Below are positions 36,834 to 46,723 of a stretch of 64,000 bases of DNA, in pieces. The notes beneath the pieces were generated by a model. That model was given only the letters and a program-made list of their open reading frames with translations. It searched no databases and had not been told where the DNA came from. The DNA comes from Rhodobacteraceae bacterium EL129. Its GTDB lineage: Bacteria; Pseudomonadota; Alphaproteobacteria; Rhodobacterales; Rhodobacteraceae. Made by a program: the position numbers and the translations under genes. Where the stretch lies: the NCBI GenBank assembly GCA_900313005.1, contig ONZJ01000002.1, positions 727,001 to 791,000 on the forward strand, written 5' to 3'. How positions within the stretch are numbered: position 1 is the first letter of the stretch; each line of letters opens with the position of its first letter.

Positions 36834-39371
36834 ATGTCGCGTTACGCCGCCGCCGAGATAGAAGCCAAATGGCAAGAGGCCTGGGATAAGGCCAATGTGT
36901 TCCGGGCAGAGCGCTCGGCGGATAAGCCCAAATATTACGTGCTTGAGATGTTCCCTTACCCTTCGGGGCGCATCCACATGGGGCATGTGCGCAACTACAC
37001 CATGGGGGATGTGATTGCGCGGCACCGGTTGGCCACCGGGCATAACGTCCTGCACCCGATGGGGTGGGATGCGTTTGGGATGCCTGCGGAAAACGCGGCA
37101 ATGGCCATTGGCGGCCATCCAAAGGAATGGACCTATGGCAACATCGCGGACATGCGCGCTCAGATGAAACCACTCGGTCTTTCGATTGACTGGACCCGCG
37201 AGTTTGCCACCTGCGATCCCGAATATTACGGGCAGCAGCAGGCCTTGTTCCTCGATTTCCTCGAAAAGGGGCTCGTGTATCGCAAGAACGCGGTCGTAAA
37301 CTGGGATCCGGTCGATATGACCGTTCTGGCCAATGAGCAGGTGATCGACGGCAAAGGCTGGCGCTCGGGTGCTGACGTTGAAAAGCGCGAGCTGACACAG
37401 TGGTTCTTCAAGATTTCTGATTTCTCTGAGGAATTGTTGGAGGCGTTGGACGGTTTGGACAACTGGCCCGCCAAGGTCCGGCTGATGCAGGAAAACTGGA
37501 TCGGCAAATCGCGGGGGATCGAAATCCCGTTCCAGCGCAAGGATGGCGGCGATCCGATTGTCTGTTATTCGACCCGGCCGGACACGATGCGAGGGGCCAG
37601 CTTCATCGCCATCTCGCCCGAGCATCCGGTGAGCCGCGCGCTGGCCGAAGACAATGCTGAACTGGCCACCTTCATAGCCGAAACCCGCAAGATGGACACG
37701 ACCGAGGCGGCCATGGAGAAGGCCGAGAAGAAGGGCATTGAGACCGGCATCACAGTGCAGCACCCTGTCTATCCTGATCAGACCCTGCCGGTTTGGGTCG
37801 GCAATTTCGTGTTGATGGATTACGGTACGGGCGCTGTGTTCGGTTGTCCGGCACACGACCAACGCGATCTGGATTTCGCCCGCAAATACGACTTGCCCGT
37901 GCGCAATGCGTTCTACATGCCGGGGCAGGAGATCGAGGTTGAAAACGAAGCGCTGGTGCCCGCCAAAACCGAGCCTGTTGTGTTCATCGACCACTTTGCA
38001 GGTATCAAAGACGTCACCAGCCAAGATGCTATCGACAACACAATTGACTACTTTGAGGAGCACAACTTAGGCAAAGGTCAGGTCAAATACCGCCTGCGTG
38101 ACTGGGGCCTGTCCCGCCAACGCTATTGGGGTTGCCCGATCCCTGTGGTGCATTGTGACGCCTGTGGTGTGGTGCCCGAGGCCAAGGAAAACCTGCCCGT
38201 TGTTCTGCCCGATGACGTGACATTTGATGTGCCGGGAAACCCGCTCGACCGTCACCCCACATGGCGCGATTGCACTTGCCCGAAATGTGGCGCGGCGGCC
38301 AAGCGTGAAACCGATACGATGGACACTTTCGTGGACAGCTCGTGGTATTTTGCGCGCTTCACCTCGCCGGATGCGGCCACGCCGACCAATGCCGAGGATG
38401 CGGCCTATTGGATGAACGTCGATCAATATATCGGCGGGATTGAGCACGCCATTCTGCACCTCCTGTATTCCCGTTTCTTTGCTCGAGCGATGCACATCTG
38501 CGGCCATCTGCCCGAAAGCGCCAAGGAACCGTTTGATGCGCTCTTTACCCAAGGCATGGTGACGCATGAGATTTACCAGACGCGCGATGCCAATGGCCGC
38601 CCGGTGTATCACCTTCCCGAAGATATCACAGACGGCAAACTGGCCGACGGCACCGAGGTCGAAATCATCCCCTCGGCCAAGATGTCCAAATCCAAGAAAA
38701 ACGTGGTGGACCCGGTCAGCATCATCTCGGCCTATGGTGCCGACACCGCCCGGTGGTTTGTGCTGTCGGACAGCCCGCCCGAACGGGACGTGGAATGGAC
38801 CGCCTCGGGGGCTGAAGCGGCGTTCAAGCACCTCAGCCGTGTGCACCGCATCTGCGCTGAGATTGCAACCAGCAGTGACGCCGCTTCGCCAGAGGCCGAC
38901 GAGCAGCTTCTGCGCGAAATGCACAAGGCCATCCACGACGTGACCGGCGGGGTGGAAAGCTTTGGTTTCAACGCGGCCATTGCCAAACTTTATGGGTTCA
39001 CCAATACGTTGGCGAAATCCAAGGCAGGCGCTGCGGCCAAGCAGCAAGCGGCCAAAACGCTGGCACAGTTGATGTCCCCCATGACCCCGCATCTTTCGGA
39101 AGAGCTGTGGCAGACCCTTGGTGGGGAGGGGATGGTTATTCACGCGCCCTGGCCTGTGGCGGATGAGGCCATGCTCAAGGACGATACCGTGACCCTGCCG
39201 ATCCAGATCAACGGCAAACGCCGCGCGGAAATCAGCGTGTCGCCCGACATGCCAAAGGATGAGGTTGAAAAGCTGGCCATGACGCAGGATGCTGTGATCA
39301 AGGCGCTGGATGGGGCCCAGCCCAAGAAAGTCATCGTTGTCCCGGGACGGATCGTCAATGTCGTCATTTAA
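36834..39371 (+). CDS. leuS: Leucyl-tRNA synthetase
   Basis: Class I synthetase charging tRNA-Leu, 845 aa. HMGH is at residues 48-51 ([12 protein letters not shown]), KMSKS at 616-620 ([11 protein letters not shown]). The editing domain and the C-terminal domain are complete. AAGGA lies 8 nt before the ATG at 36834; the frame is open 27 codons more but that part is not conserved. lptE starts within the last 14 bp of the gene and holA follows, an alphaproteobacterial arrangement. Confidence 0.97.
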   Translation: MSRYAAAEIEAKWQEAWDKANVFRAERSADKPKYYVLEMFPYPSGRIHMGHVRNYTMGDVIARHRLATGHNVLHPMGWDAFGMPAENAAMAIGGHPKEWTYGNIADMRAQMKPLGLSIDWTREFATCDPEYYGQQQALFLDFLEKGLVYRKNAVVNWDPVDMTVLANEQVIDGKGWRSGADVEKRELTQWFFKISDFSEELLEALDGLDNWPAKVRLMQENWIGKSRGIEIPFQRKDGGDPIVCYSTRPDTMRGASFIAISPEHPVSRALAEDNAELATFIAETRKMDTTEAAMEKAEKKGIETGITVQHPVYPDQTLPVWVGNFVLMDYGTGAVFGCPAHDQRDLDFARKYDLPVRNAFYMPGQEIEVENEALVPAKTEPVVFIDHFAGIKDVTSQDAIDNTIDYFEEHNLGKGQVKYRLRDWGLSRQRYWGCPIPVVHCDACGVVPEAKENLPVVLPDDVTFDVPGNPLDRHPTWRDCTCPKCGAAAKRETDTMDTFVDSSWYFARFTSPDAATPTNAEDAAYWMNVDQYIGGIEHAILHLLYSRFFARAMHICGHLPESAKEPFDALFTQGMVTHEIYQTRDANGRPVYHLPEDITDGKLADGTEVEIIPSAKMSKSKKNVVDPVSIISAYGADTARWFVLSDSPPERDVEWTASGAEAAFKHLSRVHRICAEIATSSDAASPEADEQLLREMHKAIHDVTGGVESFGFNAAIAKLYGFTNTLAKSKAGAAAKQQAAKTLAQLMSPMTPHLSEELWQTLGGEGMVIHAPWPVADEAMLKDDTVTLPIQINGKRRAEISVSPDMPKDEVEKLAMTQDAVIKALDGAQPKKVIVVPGRIVNVVI

Positions 39372-39849
39372 CCGCCGTGCGTTTTTGGTGCTGAGCGCGT
39401 CAGGCTTGGCCGCCTGCGGGTTTACGCCTGCCTATGGCCCTCAGGGCGGGGGGGGCGCGCTGCAAAGCAACATCGAGGTTGATGCGCCCACCACACGGCC
39501 TGATTATTTGTTGACCCGACATCTCGAAGACCGTTTGGGCCGTGCCACCTCTGCGCGATATGGCCTTAGCTATGCGATCGATCTGTCGCAATCGCCCATC
39601 GCCATTTCCGCCAACAATGTCACCACACGTTACAATGTCTTGGGCGAGATCACCTATGCCCTGCGTGATTTACAGTCTGGCGCTGTTCTGACCTCTGGAA
39701 AGGTGGACAGTTTCACGTCCTATTCGACTTCGGGTACCACTGTGGCCACGCAGGCTGCGGAAAAGGACGCACAGGAACGGCTGATGGTGATCCTTGGCGA
39801 TCAGGTCGTGACGCGCTTGTTGGCCGCAGCCCCAGACTTGCCCGTATGA
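39358..39849 (+). CDS. lptE: LPS assembly lipoprotein LptE
   Basis: 163-aa outer-membrane lipoprotein that, with LptD, inserts lipopolysaccharide into the outer leaflet. Signal [18 protein letters not shown] ends in a lipobox (Cys19), followed by GFTPAYG, typical of alphaproteobacterial LptE. The body contains repeated beta strands ([20 protein letters not shown]). The ATG at 39358 lies 14 bp inside leuS in another frame; an earlier ATG adds 16 residues before the signal and is less likely. holA overlaps its stop by 4 bp. Confidence 0.88.
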   Translation: MSSFNRRAFLVLSASGLAACGFTPAYGPQGGGGALQSNIEVDAPTTRPDYLLTRHLEDRLGRATSARYGLSYAIDLSQSPIAISANNVTTRYNVLGEITYALRDLQSGAVLTSGKVDSFTSYSTSGTTVATQAAEKDAQERLMVILGDQVVTRLLAAAPDLPV

Positions 39850-40871
39850 AACTGCCCCCCCGTGACGCCGCGCGATACTTCGCCAAGCCAGAGCCGCAGC
39901 GTACGGGGCTGCTGATCTACGGCCCGGATGCCATGCGCGTGGCGCTGAAACGGCAAGAGGTGATTGCCGCCCTCATTGGTCCGCAAGGCGAAGAGGAAAT
40001 GCGCCTGAACCGGATTGCGGCGGCTGATCTGCGCAAAGACAAGGCGATGTTGCTGGACGCGATCAAGGCGGTCGGGTTCTTTCCCGGCCCCCGCGTGGCC
40101 TTTGTCGAGGATGTGAACGACACATTGGCCCCGGTGATCATTGCCGCCCTTGAGGGCTGGCAAGAGGGCGACGCACAGGTGATCATCACGGCTGGGCAGC
40201 TCAAGGCCACCTCCAAACTGCGCAAACTGTTTGAAAGCCACCCCAACGCCTATGCCGCTGCCATCTATGACGATCCGCCCAGTCGGGAAGAGATCGAGGC
40301 CGAACTGCGCAAGGCAGGCCTCAGCAATATCGGCGTTGAGGCGATGAAGGATCTGGTGGCCCTGTCGCGGTCTCTGGATCCCGGGGATTTCCGTCAAACG
40401 ATTGAAAAGATATCGCTCTACAAGCTGGGCGACGACACGGAGCTTAATTCCGAGGACGTCATCGCCTGCGCTCCCGGCTCGACCGAGGCGGACATGGATG
40501 ATGTTCTGAACATCGTGGCCGAGGCCCGGTCTGGCGAGATCGGCCCGGTGATGCGCCGTCTGCGCGCGCAGGGCATCCAGCCGGTGGGGCTGTGCATCGG
40601 CGCGACACGACATTTTCGCACGCTTTATGCGGCGGCCTCTGATCCCGGTGGTCCGGCGGCGGGCATTGGCCGCGTGCGCCCCCCTGTGTTTGGCCCGCGG
40701 CGTGATCGGATGCTCAGGCAGGCCCAGAAATGGGGGGCGCCCAAGTTGCAGCAGGCCTTGGGGCTGTTGACGGAGACGGATTTGAAACTGCGCTCGGCAG
40801 GGCAGACGGCCCCTGACATGGCCTTGGTCGAGCGCGCCCTGATCCGTCTGTCACGTCTGGCAGACCTCTAG
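39846..40871 (+). CDS. holA: DNA polymerase III subunit delta
   Basis: 341-aa clamp-loader delta subunit, which opens the beta sliding clamp. N-terminal block RTGLLIYGPDAMRVALKRQEV and the segment AVGFFPGPRVAFVEDVND match HolA; C-terminal SGEIGPVMRRLRAQGIQPVGLCIGATRHF fits the AAA+-lid/collar. Starts at an ATGA overlap with lptE, so the two are translationally coupled with leuS upstream. Confidence 0.92.
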   Translation: MKLPPRDAARYFAKPEPQRTGLLIYGPDAMRVALKRQEVIAALIGPQGEEEMRLNRIAAADLRKDKAMLLDAIKAVGFFPGPRVAFVEDVNDTLAPVIIAALEGWQEGDAQVIITAGQLKATSKLRKLFESHPNAYAAAIYDDPPSREEIEAELRKAGLSNIGVEAMKDLVALSRSLDPGDFRQTIEKISLYKLGDDTELNSEDVIACAPGSTEADMDDVLNIVAEARSGEIGPVMRRLRAQGIQPVGLCIGATRHFRTLYAAASDPGGPAAGIGRVRPPVFGPRRDRMLRQAQKWGAPKLQQALGLLTETDLKLRSAGQTAPDMALVERALIRLSRLADL

Positions 40872-40893
40872 GTTTGAAACGCTTGGTTTTCAC

Positions 40894-41283
40894 ATGACTT
40901 CGCCGCGCCCGCACACTCTGTCGACACTCACGCCTTACTTCACGGTTGAGGACGCAGATGCCCTGATCACCTTTGTCACGGGTGTGTTTGAAGGAACTGT
41001 CCTTGCCGAAAACCGATACGAGGATGGGCGGGTGCAACATGCCCGTATCAGAATTGGCGATAGTGTGATGATGCTCAATCAGGCGTCTTCGGACTATGTT
41101 GCCAATGTTTCGCAAACACATGTCATCGTGGCAGATGTCGAGGCGACCTACGCGGCGGCCCTGCACGCGGGTGCCACAAGTGTTATGGCCCCAAACCTGC
41201 GCCCGCACGGTGCATGGATGGCGGGTGTGACGGACCCCTGCGATAACATCTGGTGGATCGCCGGAGCTGTCGAAACACTTTAG
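40894..41283 (+). CDS. VOC/glyoxalase-like protein (PhnB type)
   Basis: 129-aa vicinal-oxygen-chelate fold protein. The sequence LTPYFTVEDADALITFVTGVFEGTVLAENRY begins a PhnB-like domain, and GAWMAGVTDPCDNIWWIAGAVE ends it. Candidate metal ligands of the family (His/Glu) are partly visible. Function unknown. It follows holA by 22 bp and could be co-transcribed. Its stop overlaps by 4 bp the end of the convergent MFS gene. Confidence 0.85.
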   Translation: MTSPRPHTLSTLTPYFTVEDADALITFVTGVFEGTVLAENRYEDGRVQHARIRIGDSVMMLNQASSDYVANVSQTHVIVADVEATYAAALHAGATSVMAPNLRPHGAWMAGVTDPCDNIWWIAGAVETL

Positions 41284-42491
41284 GTCTCCAGTCTGACGCG
41301 CCGCGCGGCGAAGGCCAAAGCCGTGAACCCCACGACACCTGCCGTAATATACCAAACCAATATGGCGCGTAACTCGGCATAGGGCATCTGGCCTGCGTCC
41401 GAGACGCTGAGCGAGGCCACATACAACGTTCCGGCCAGAACGATCCGACCCACAAAGCTTTGCACCGACAAATAAGTGGCCCGCATATCACTGGACAACT
41501 CAGGCTGAATACGCGCCATGACAAAAGGCGTGGACAGCGATGAAGGCACCATGCGTAGCAGCAGAAAGGCAATCGCGACGACGGTATTGGTCAGTGCCAG
41601 CACCGTAATCAGTCCGATTTGAATGCCAAAGGCCAGCAACAGAACCGCCGCTAATCCAAACCTCTGTCGCAAGCGCCAAGCGATCACTGATGTGCCCACC
41701 GAGATCAGCATCATCAACCCGCTGACAAACCCGCTGATCATGGGGGCATCTCCTTCAAATCCGCGCGTGGCCAATGCTGCAGAAATGTAAGGCTGGCCAA
41801 AGACATAGATGACGTGGCTAAAGGCATACATGATCGTACTCAGCGCAAAGAGCCAGATCAGAACCGACTTTTGCAGGGCGCTGCGTAAACTGCGCATTTG
41901 TTGCGATACTGGCGGGTTTGCAGCCGTCTCGCGCGGTGGCTCGCACAGGCGACTGGCCAAGATCAGCATGATCGCCGCAGTGAGGATCCCGGCGAAGAAA
42001 GGTAAGGTCTCGAAGGCCTGTGCCATCAACCCACCCGTGGCCGCGGACAAGGCAGATGCTACAAATCCAAAGCGCCAGACCCTCAGCTCCTGCGCTTCCA
42101 CTTCGTCGGCGCGGTTTTCAGCACGCAGGCTTTCAAACAATAGGGACGACCCGGTGCCGGATGAAAACGCTGTGCCCGCTCCGATCAAGGCCTGCGCCAG
42201 AGCAAAGACCGCAAATGTGCTTCCGATGGCCAGCAGCGCAGTGCCCAGCACTGCGCAGAGCCCCGACGTCAGCAATGTAATGCGCCGCCCCAGACGATCA
42301 GACATATACCCCGATGGCACCTCAAGCACGGTGACCGCGATGTCATAGACAACATAGAGCAATATCGCTTCGGCCGCTGACAGGGTGTTTTGGAAAAAGA
42401 GAAACCAAATCGCCTGCCAAAAGACCAACCCCTGGGCAAAGACGACCCAGGGGTAAAGCGTGATGTTGTGAGCGGTCGGAGAGGCGCGCAC
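41280..42491 (-). CDS. MFS transporter
   Basis: 403-aa inner-membrane transporter with about 12 hydrophobic segments. The MFS loop 2-3 signature appears as GYMSDRLGRRITLL (near residue 60). Similar to drug-resistance-type or uncharacterised MFS carriers; substrate unknown. The end (FAARRVRLET) is convergent with the VOC gene. The GFA gene on the same strand lies 7 bp upstream, suggesting one transcript. Confidence 0.88.
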   Translation of the reverse strand: MRASPTAHNITLYPWVVFAQGLVFWQAIWFLFFQNTLSAAEAILLYVVYDIAVTVLEVPSGYMSDRLGRRITLLTSGLCAVLGTALLAIGSTFAVFALAQALIGAGTAFSSGTGSSLLFESLRAENRADEVEAQELRVWRFGFVASALSAATGGLMAQAFETLPFFAGILTAAIMLILASRLCEPPRETAANPPVSQQMRSLRSALQKSVLIWLFALSTIMYAFSHVIYVFGQPYISAALATRGFEGDAPMISGFVSGLMMLISVGTSVIAWRLRQRFGLAAVLLLAFGIQIGLITVLALTNTVVAIAFLLLRMVPSSLSTPFVMARIQPELSSDMRATYLSVQSFVGRIVLAGTLYVASLSVSDAGQMPYAELRAILVWYITAGVVGFTALAFAARRVRLET

Positions 42492-42498
42492 CGCAGGG

Positions 42499-42930
42499 TC
42501 AGTTCTCTGGTGGGGCGTACATCGCCATGAATTCGGCCTCTGTCATGCGGGGGGCATCGCCTGCAAAGGCGTATGTGTCTGGTTTGTGATCAATAAAGAT
42601 TTCACCAGCAAATGTCATGCCGCTTTGGTCATCCATGGTACCAAAACCAATATGGTACACCCCTTGCATGGGGCCGGGCATTGTGAGGCGGTAAAACAGG
42701 CTGCTTCCGCATTTTGAACACGAACAGCGCTCTGCCCACTCGGAGGACGGGTAGCGGTTGATATGTTCCTCGCCCTCAATGGTCATCTGATCAGGCTGGG
42801 CTTCTACCCCGATGAACACGCCCCCCGACCATTTGCGACACATGCTGCAATGGCAGGCCCCTGCTTCGGGTTTGATGTCTTTGGCGGTATATGTCACCGC
42901 GCCACAAAGGCAGGATCCGGTCTTGTCCAT
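42499..42930 (-). CDS. GFA family protein (CENP-V/GFA zinc domain)
   Basis: 143-aa protein of the glutathione-dependent formaldehyde-activating-like family. The zinc-binding cysteines are seen as CLCGAV, CHCSMCRKWSGG and CSCSKCGS. Members bind zinc; many have no proven activity. GGAGA lies 6-7 nt before the ATG at 42930 (MDKTGSCLCG); the frame is open 17 codons earlier. Stop to MFS start is 7 bp. Confidence 0.9.
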   Translation of the reverse strand: MDKTGSCLCGAVTYTAKDIKPEAGACHCSMCRKWSGGVFIGVEAQPDQMTIEGEEHINRYPSSEWAERCSCSKCGSSLFYRLTMPGPMQGVYHIGFGTMDDQSGMTFAGEIFIDHKPDTYAFAGDAPRMTEAEFMAMYAPPEN

Positions 42931-43098
42931 GGGGGTATCTCCTGAGAATAAGGTGAAACGAATTGAGACCATCATACACAAGCTATCATGTCAGTTTTTG
43001 TCAGTATCGGCCTCTCCCAATACTCGCTTGAACCCAAATCCATTTGCGCTCAGCATTCCGCCGGGCGCACGGCCCAGTCACAATTCAAGGAGACACCC

Positions 43099-43686
43099 AT
43101 GTATCAGGTCATCGGCACCCGCATTACCCGCACACTGCGTGTCCTTTGGATGATGGAGGAAGCAGGGATACCCTACACCCATATCCCCGCCAGACCGAGG
43201 GACGCCGATGCAGCAGCGGCCAACCCCTCGGGCAAGGTGCCTGCCTTGCGCGAGGGTGACCAGGTGATCACCGACAGCACGGCGATCATGACCTATCTGG
43301 CCGACAAACACGGCGTTCTGACAGCGCCCGCAGGTACGATGGAACGCGCCCAGCAGGATGCGATGACCTTGCAAATCCTTGATGAAGTGGATGCCCTTCT
43401 GTGGGCTGCGGCGCGCCATTCGTTCATTCTGCCCGAAGAGCACCGCGTGCCTGCGATCAAAGACCCGATGAAATGGGAGTACGCCCGTAGTCTGGAGCGG
43501 ATCGCGGCCGCAATGCGTGGGGAGTTCCTGATGGGGGATGCTCTGACGATTCCTGACATTCTGCTGGTTCACTGCCTGCGTTGGGCAGAGACCGCCAAAT
43601 TTCCCGAACCGGGTGACACGCTGGCGGCCTATCACGCCCGCTTGCAGGACCGCCCGGCATTTCGGCGCGCCGTGGCATTGCCCTGA
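43099..43686 (+). CDS. Glutathione S-transferase family protein
   Basis: 195-aa GST-like protein. The thioredoxin-fold N-terminal domain reads MYQVIGTRITRTLRVLWMMEEAG, with the glutathione site NPSGKVPALREGDQVITDSTAIMTYLADK (Pro-Ala-Leu and Asp-Ser). The C-terminal helical domain ends FRRAVALP. AAGGAG lies 7 nt before the ATG at 43099. Cytosolic conjugation or reduction of unknown substrates. Its stop is next to the stop of the convergent flavoprotein gene. Confidence 0.92.
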   Translation: MYQVIGTRITRTLRVLWMMEEAGIPYTHIPARPRDADAAAANPSGKVPALREGDQVITDSTAIMTYLADKHGVLTAPAGTMERAQQDAMTLQILDEVDALLWAAARHSFILPEEHRVPAIKDPMKWEYARSLERIAAAMRGEFLMGDALTIPDILLVHCLRWAETAKFPEPGDTLAAYHARLQDRPAFRRAVALP

Positions 43687-43687
43687 T

Positions 43688-44848
43688 TTACGGCTCCAGC
43701 CATTTTGTGGCGGCTCGTCCGGCCCAAAGCCCCGTCGCAAGGCAGGCGGTGATCAGATAGCCCCCTGTTGGGGCTTCCCAATCCAGCATCTCTCCGGCAG
43801 CAAAAGTGCCGGGCCGAGAGACAAGCATCAGATCCGCGTCCAAGGCGTCAAACCTTAGCCCCCCTGCGGTTGAGATCGCCTGATCCATGGCATTCGGGCC
43901 GTTGTGTTTCACAGGCAGGGCCTTGATCACCGCCGCCGGATCAGAGGGTAAAGGCCGCCCAAGCTCCATCAAAAGCGCCTGCTTTTCAGGTGTCAGTTTC
44001 AGCGCCTTGCGCAGATGATTGCCGAGCGAGGCTTTGCCTTTGGGGCGTGCCAATCGCTCGCGGATCGCGGGTTCCTCCAGATCGGGCATCAGATCGAGGT
44101 ACAGCGTATGACCTTCGCGCATGGTCCGCGACACTTCGTAGATGCCGCCGCCTTCCAGCCCGTCTTTTGAGATCACAATTTCTCCACGGGACGTCTGTGG
44201 CCCGGCGCGCAATCCGATGCCTTTGACGGGACGCCCAAAGTGGCGCTGCATGTGGTCGGACCACTCCACTCGAAAGCCCATGTTGGCCGGGGCGAAATCC
44301 GTCGTTTCGCCAGGTAAGTGCGCCGCCCAAGCGCCATCTGACCCCAGCCGCGCCCAGCTGGCCCCGCCACAGGCCAGAATGGTGACGTCTGCCGTGTGGC
44401 GCACCTCTCCTTCGGGGGTGCCAAACAGGGCGACGTCGCCGTCCCACCCTTGCCATTGCCAGCGCGTTCGCAATGTCACACCCAAACCCTCCAGCCGCGC
44501 CAGCCATGCCCGAAGCAGCGGCGAGGCTTTCATGGATTTGGGAAACACCCGGCCTGTGCTGCCAGTAAACAAGTCCTGGTCCAACCCTCCGGCCCAGTCC
44601 TGCACAGCTTCAGGCCCAAAGACCCGCAACATGGGATGGAGCGCCTCAGCCCCTGCGCCGAAAGCTGCCAAAAACGTCTCTATGTCCTCAGCTTTGGTCA
44701 GGTTCAATCCGGATTTCCCGGCCATCAGGAACTTGCGTGCGGGCGATGGTTTGGCCTCGGCCACCGTCACCTTGATCCCGGCCTGCGCCAGAGCTTCTGC
44801 CGCCATCAACCCGGCAGGGCCGGCCCCGATGACCAATGCGGTGCTCAT
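43688..44848 (-). CDS. TIGR03862-family FAD flavoprotein (HI0933-like)
   Basis: 386-aa flavoprotein. The N-terminal dinucleotide fold is MSTALVIGAGPAGLMAAEAL (GxGxxG), followed by KFLMAGKSGLNLTKAED, a hallmark of the HI0933/BaiN-related branch. The C-terminal FAD block is GTFAAGEMLDWEAPTGGYLI. Substrate unknown. It starts 4 bp inside the end of the mscS-like gene on the same strand, so the two are coupled. Confidence 0.9.
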   Translation of the reverse strand: MSTALVIGAGPAGLMAAEALAQAGIKVTVAEAKPSPARKFLMAGKSGLNLTKAEDIETFLAAFGAGAEALHPMLRVFGPEAVQDWAGGLDQDLFTGSTGRVFPKSMKASPLLRAWLARLEGLGVTLRTRWQWQGWDGDVALFGTPEGEVRHTADVTILACGGASWARLGSDGAWAAHLPGETTDFAPANMGFRVEWSDHMQRHFGRPVKGIGLRAGPQTSRGEIVISKDGLEGGGIYEVSRTMREGHTLYLDLMPDLEEPAIRERLARPKGKASLGNHLRKALKLTPEKQALLMELGRPLPSDPAAVIKALPVKHNGPNAMDQAISTAGGLRFDALDADLMLVSRPGTFAAGEMLDWEAPTGGYLITACLATGLWAGRAATKWLEP

Positions 44849-46173
44849 GTTGCGGGTGGGTCTTTGCCGTCGAGGCCGACGTGATGCACCACACGCTGCG
44901 GGAACGGAATTTCGATGTCATGCGCTTTGAGCGCGTTCCATATGGCGAACAGCACCTGCGGTGTGAACCGGTTCTTGCCATCGTCGATGCCGTTGACCCA
45001 GAATTCCACCGCGAATTCAACGCCGCTGTCGCCAAAGGCACGCAGCTCGCAATCGGGTTTGTCGGGTTCTTGCAGGATGAAAGGCAGGGCGCTCACGGCT
45101 TTTTCGATGATATCGGGGACAAGATTGATATCGGTGTCATAGCTGACGGAAAATGGGGCCTCATAGCGGTTGGCGGTGCCCTGATCGGAATAATTGGTAA
45201 CACGGCTGATGATGAAATCTTCGTTCGGGACCACGATCCAGCGCCCATCAAAGGTCTCAAGGATCATCGCGCGGGCGGTGGTTTTCACGATGGTGCCCGC
45301 CTCGCCGCCATCCAGCTCGACGTAGTCGCCAACGGTGGCCTGGCCTTCCAGTAGCAGGATCACGCCAGAGATGAAGTTGGAGGCGATCTTTTGCAAGCCG
45401 AACCCCAGGCCCACACCGACTGCGCCCCCGAGAACCGCGAGGCTGGTCAGGCTGATGCCCATGATATTCATCAAGATCAGGAAAGCCGCGCCAAAGATGG
45501 CGATTTCAGCCGCTTTGGCGGCCAGTTGCCGCGTGGCAGGCGGCATTTCTTCCTGGGCATGAATATAACCATGTGACTGATCGTTGGACCACCGCCCCAG
45601 CCAGAAGATGACGCCGCCCAGCACGATGCCCTGCAACAGCCACAGCACGTTGAACGACATGTTCCCCAAGGGCACGATGGTGCTTTCCAGTTTTTCGGTG
45701 AACACCTCCAGCAAGCCCACCGCATAGAGGGCCGCGACCGGGATCAGAATGTATTTGCCCAGCAGCTTCAGGAAGGGATCGCCGATGATCCGGTGGACCA
45801 GTATTCTTGCGGCCAGGAACAGGAACACGCGTTTGCCAAAGGCAATCACGGCGCCTGAATCAAACATGGATCTAACAACCGTTTCCCCGATCGCGGTAAA
45901 CCCATAGGCTAGAAGGGGCAGCAACAACGGCACAAAGGCCAAAACAAACCGCCGGGCAGAGGCAAAGATGGATTGGCTTTCGGCATCGGGGGTCAGCACC
46001 CGGCGCAGTACCGGTTTAACCATCCGCGCTAGTAGCCAGGCCAGCACATAGGCGGCGATCAGCAGTGCAAATTGCGACCACGCCGCCGGGCTCATCGCCC
46101 AGGTCTTGGCCAAGTCCCAACCCTGGTGCGCATACTCCAACGCCTGAGTGACGATCTCCGACTGACCTTCCAT
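44845..46173 (-). CDS. Mechanosensitive ion channel family protein (MscS-like)
   Basis: 442-aa inner-membrane channel, with about five hydrophobic segments before the MscS core. The pore helix reads LAVLGGAVGVGLGFGLQKIASNFISGVILL (glycine/alanine pattern), followed by the middle beta domain (VGDYVELDGGEAGTIV, VVPNEDFIISRVTNYS) and a C-terminal cytoplasmic domain. Opens under hypo-osmotic stress. Longer than E. coli MscS because of an added N-terminal membrane part. The flavoprotein gene overlaps its end. Confidence 0.93.
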   Translation of the reverse strand: MEGQSEIVTQALEYAHQGWDLAKTWAMSPAAWSQFALLIAAYVLAWLLARMVKPVLRRVLTPDAESQSIFASARRFVLAFVPLLLPLLAYGFTAIGETVVRSMFDSGAVIAFGKRVFLFLAARILVHRIIGDPFLKLLGKYILIPVAALYAVGLLEVFTEKLESTIVPLGNMSFNVLWLLQGIVLGGVIFWLGRWSNDQSHGYIHAQEEMPPATRQLAAKAAEIAIFGAAFLILMNIMGISLTSLAVLGGAVGVGLGFGLQKIASNFISGVILLLEGQATVGDYVELDGGEAGTIVKTTARAMILETFDGRWIVVPNEDFIISRVTNYSDQGTANRYEAPFSVSYDTDINLVPDIIEKAVSALPFILQEPDKPDCELRAFGDSGVEFAVEFWVNGIDDGKNRFTPQVLFAIWNALKAHDIEIPFPQRVVHHVGLDGKDPPAT

Positions 46174-46277
46174 GCCAAACTCCCTTTTACATCCCGTACA
46201 GATGGCGCGCGCTTGCCAAAACCGGGTTAACCTACATCCTCATGCCTGTCTCAGCAAAAAGGTGCAAGATATTGCCC

Positions 46278-46571
46278 ATGGATGACCCGGTTTGCCCTGT
46301 GTGTGGGCGCAACATTCCACCACAAGCCCGCCAAAGCCTGCATCACCTGACGCCCAAGCTGAAGGGGGGCAAGGGCGGACCCACTGTGCGGTTGCACCAG
46401 ATTTGCCATAATGAAATTCACGCCACCCTGACCGAGGCTGAATTGGCCCGGGACTTTAACACGCCCGAGGCGTTGCGCACCCATCCTCGGCTGGCCAAGT
46501 TCATCGCCTGGGTATCAAAACGCCCGAATGACTTTCATTCCAAAACGCCAGGGCGGCGGCGGAAACGGTAG
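46278..46571 (+). CDS. HNH endonuclease-like small protein
   Basis: About 97 aa. CPVCGRNIPP and LHQICHNEIHA supply the metal knuckle, and HHLTPKLKGGKGG the HNH-like core; the middle Asn is not clearly present. The C-terminus is basic (SKTPGRRRKR). Members of this family (HHLxPK...LHxICHxxIHA...FVAWVxxKP) are common in bacteria and not part of a known restriction system. I prefer the ATG at 46278 (MDDPVCPVCG), though the frame opens at 46242. Confidence 0.82.
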   Translation: MDDPVCPVCGRNIPPQARQSLHHLTPKLKGGKGGPTVRLHQICHNEIHATLTEAELARDFNTPEALRTHPRLAKFIAWVSKRPNDFHSKTPGRRRKR

Positions 46572-46630
46572 TGTTTGGTGGTGTGAGGCATGAGATAGCA
46601 GTGGTTTTTGGTGAGGTTCACGCGTTTGAC

Positions 46631-46683
46631 TCGTGCAAAATCCTGCTTTGAGCCCACTTTGCAGGATGCTGCAGGGTGCACGA
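46631..46683. other. Nested inverted repeats between convergent genes
   Basis: TCGTGCA (46631-46637) pairs with TGCACGA (46677-46683), and inside it ATCCTGC (46640-46646) pairs with GCAGGAT (46661-46667). The nested stems lie in the 152-bp gap between the HNH gene and the convergent TrmH-type gene. No T-tract follows on either strand, so this may be a structured RNA end or a protein site. Confidence 0.4.
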
Positions 46684-46723
46684 ATGGCAGTTTTTCTGCC
46701 GGGCCCGGTTAACTGAACAAACG

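Noticed and set aside
46278-46571. Restriction or defence system based on the HNH protein
   Set aside because: The protein is small, alone, and belongs to a common housekeeping-like HNH family; no methylase or defence partner is near (the TrmH-like gene is an RNA methylase).
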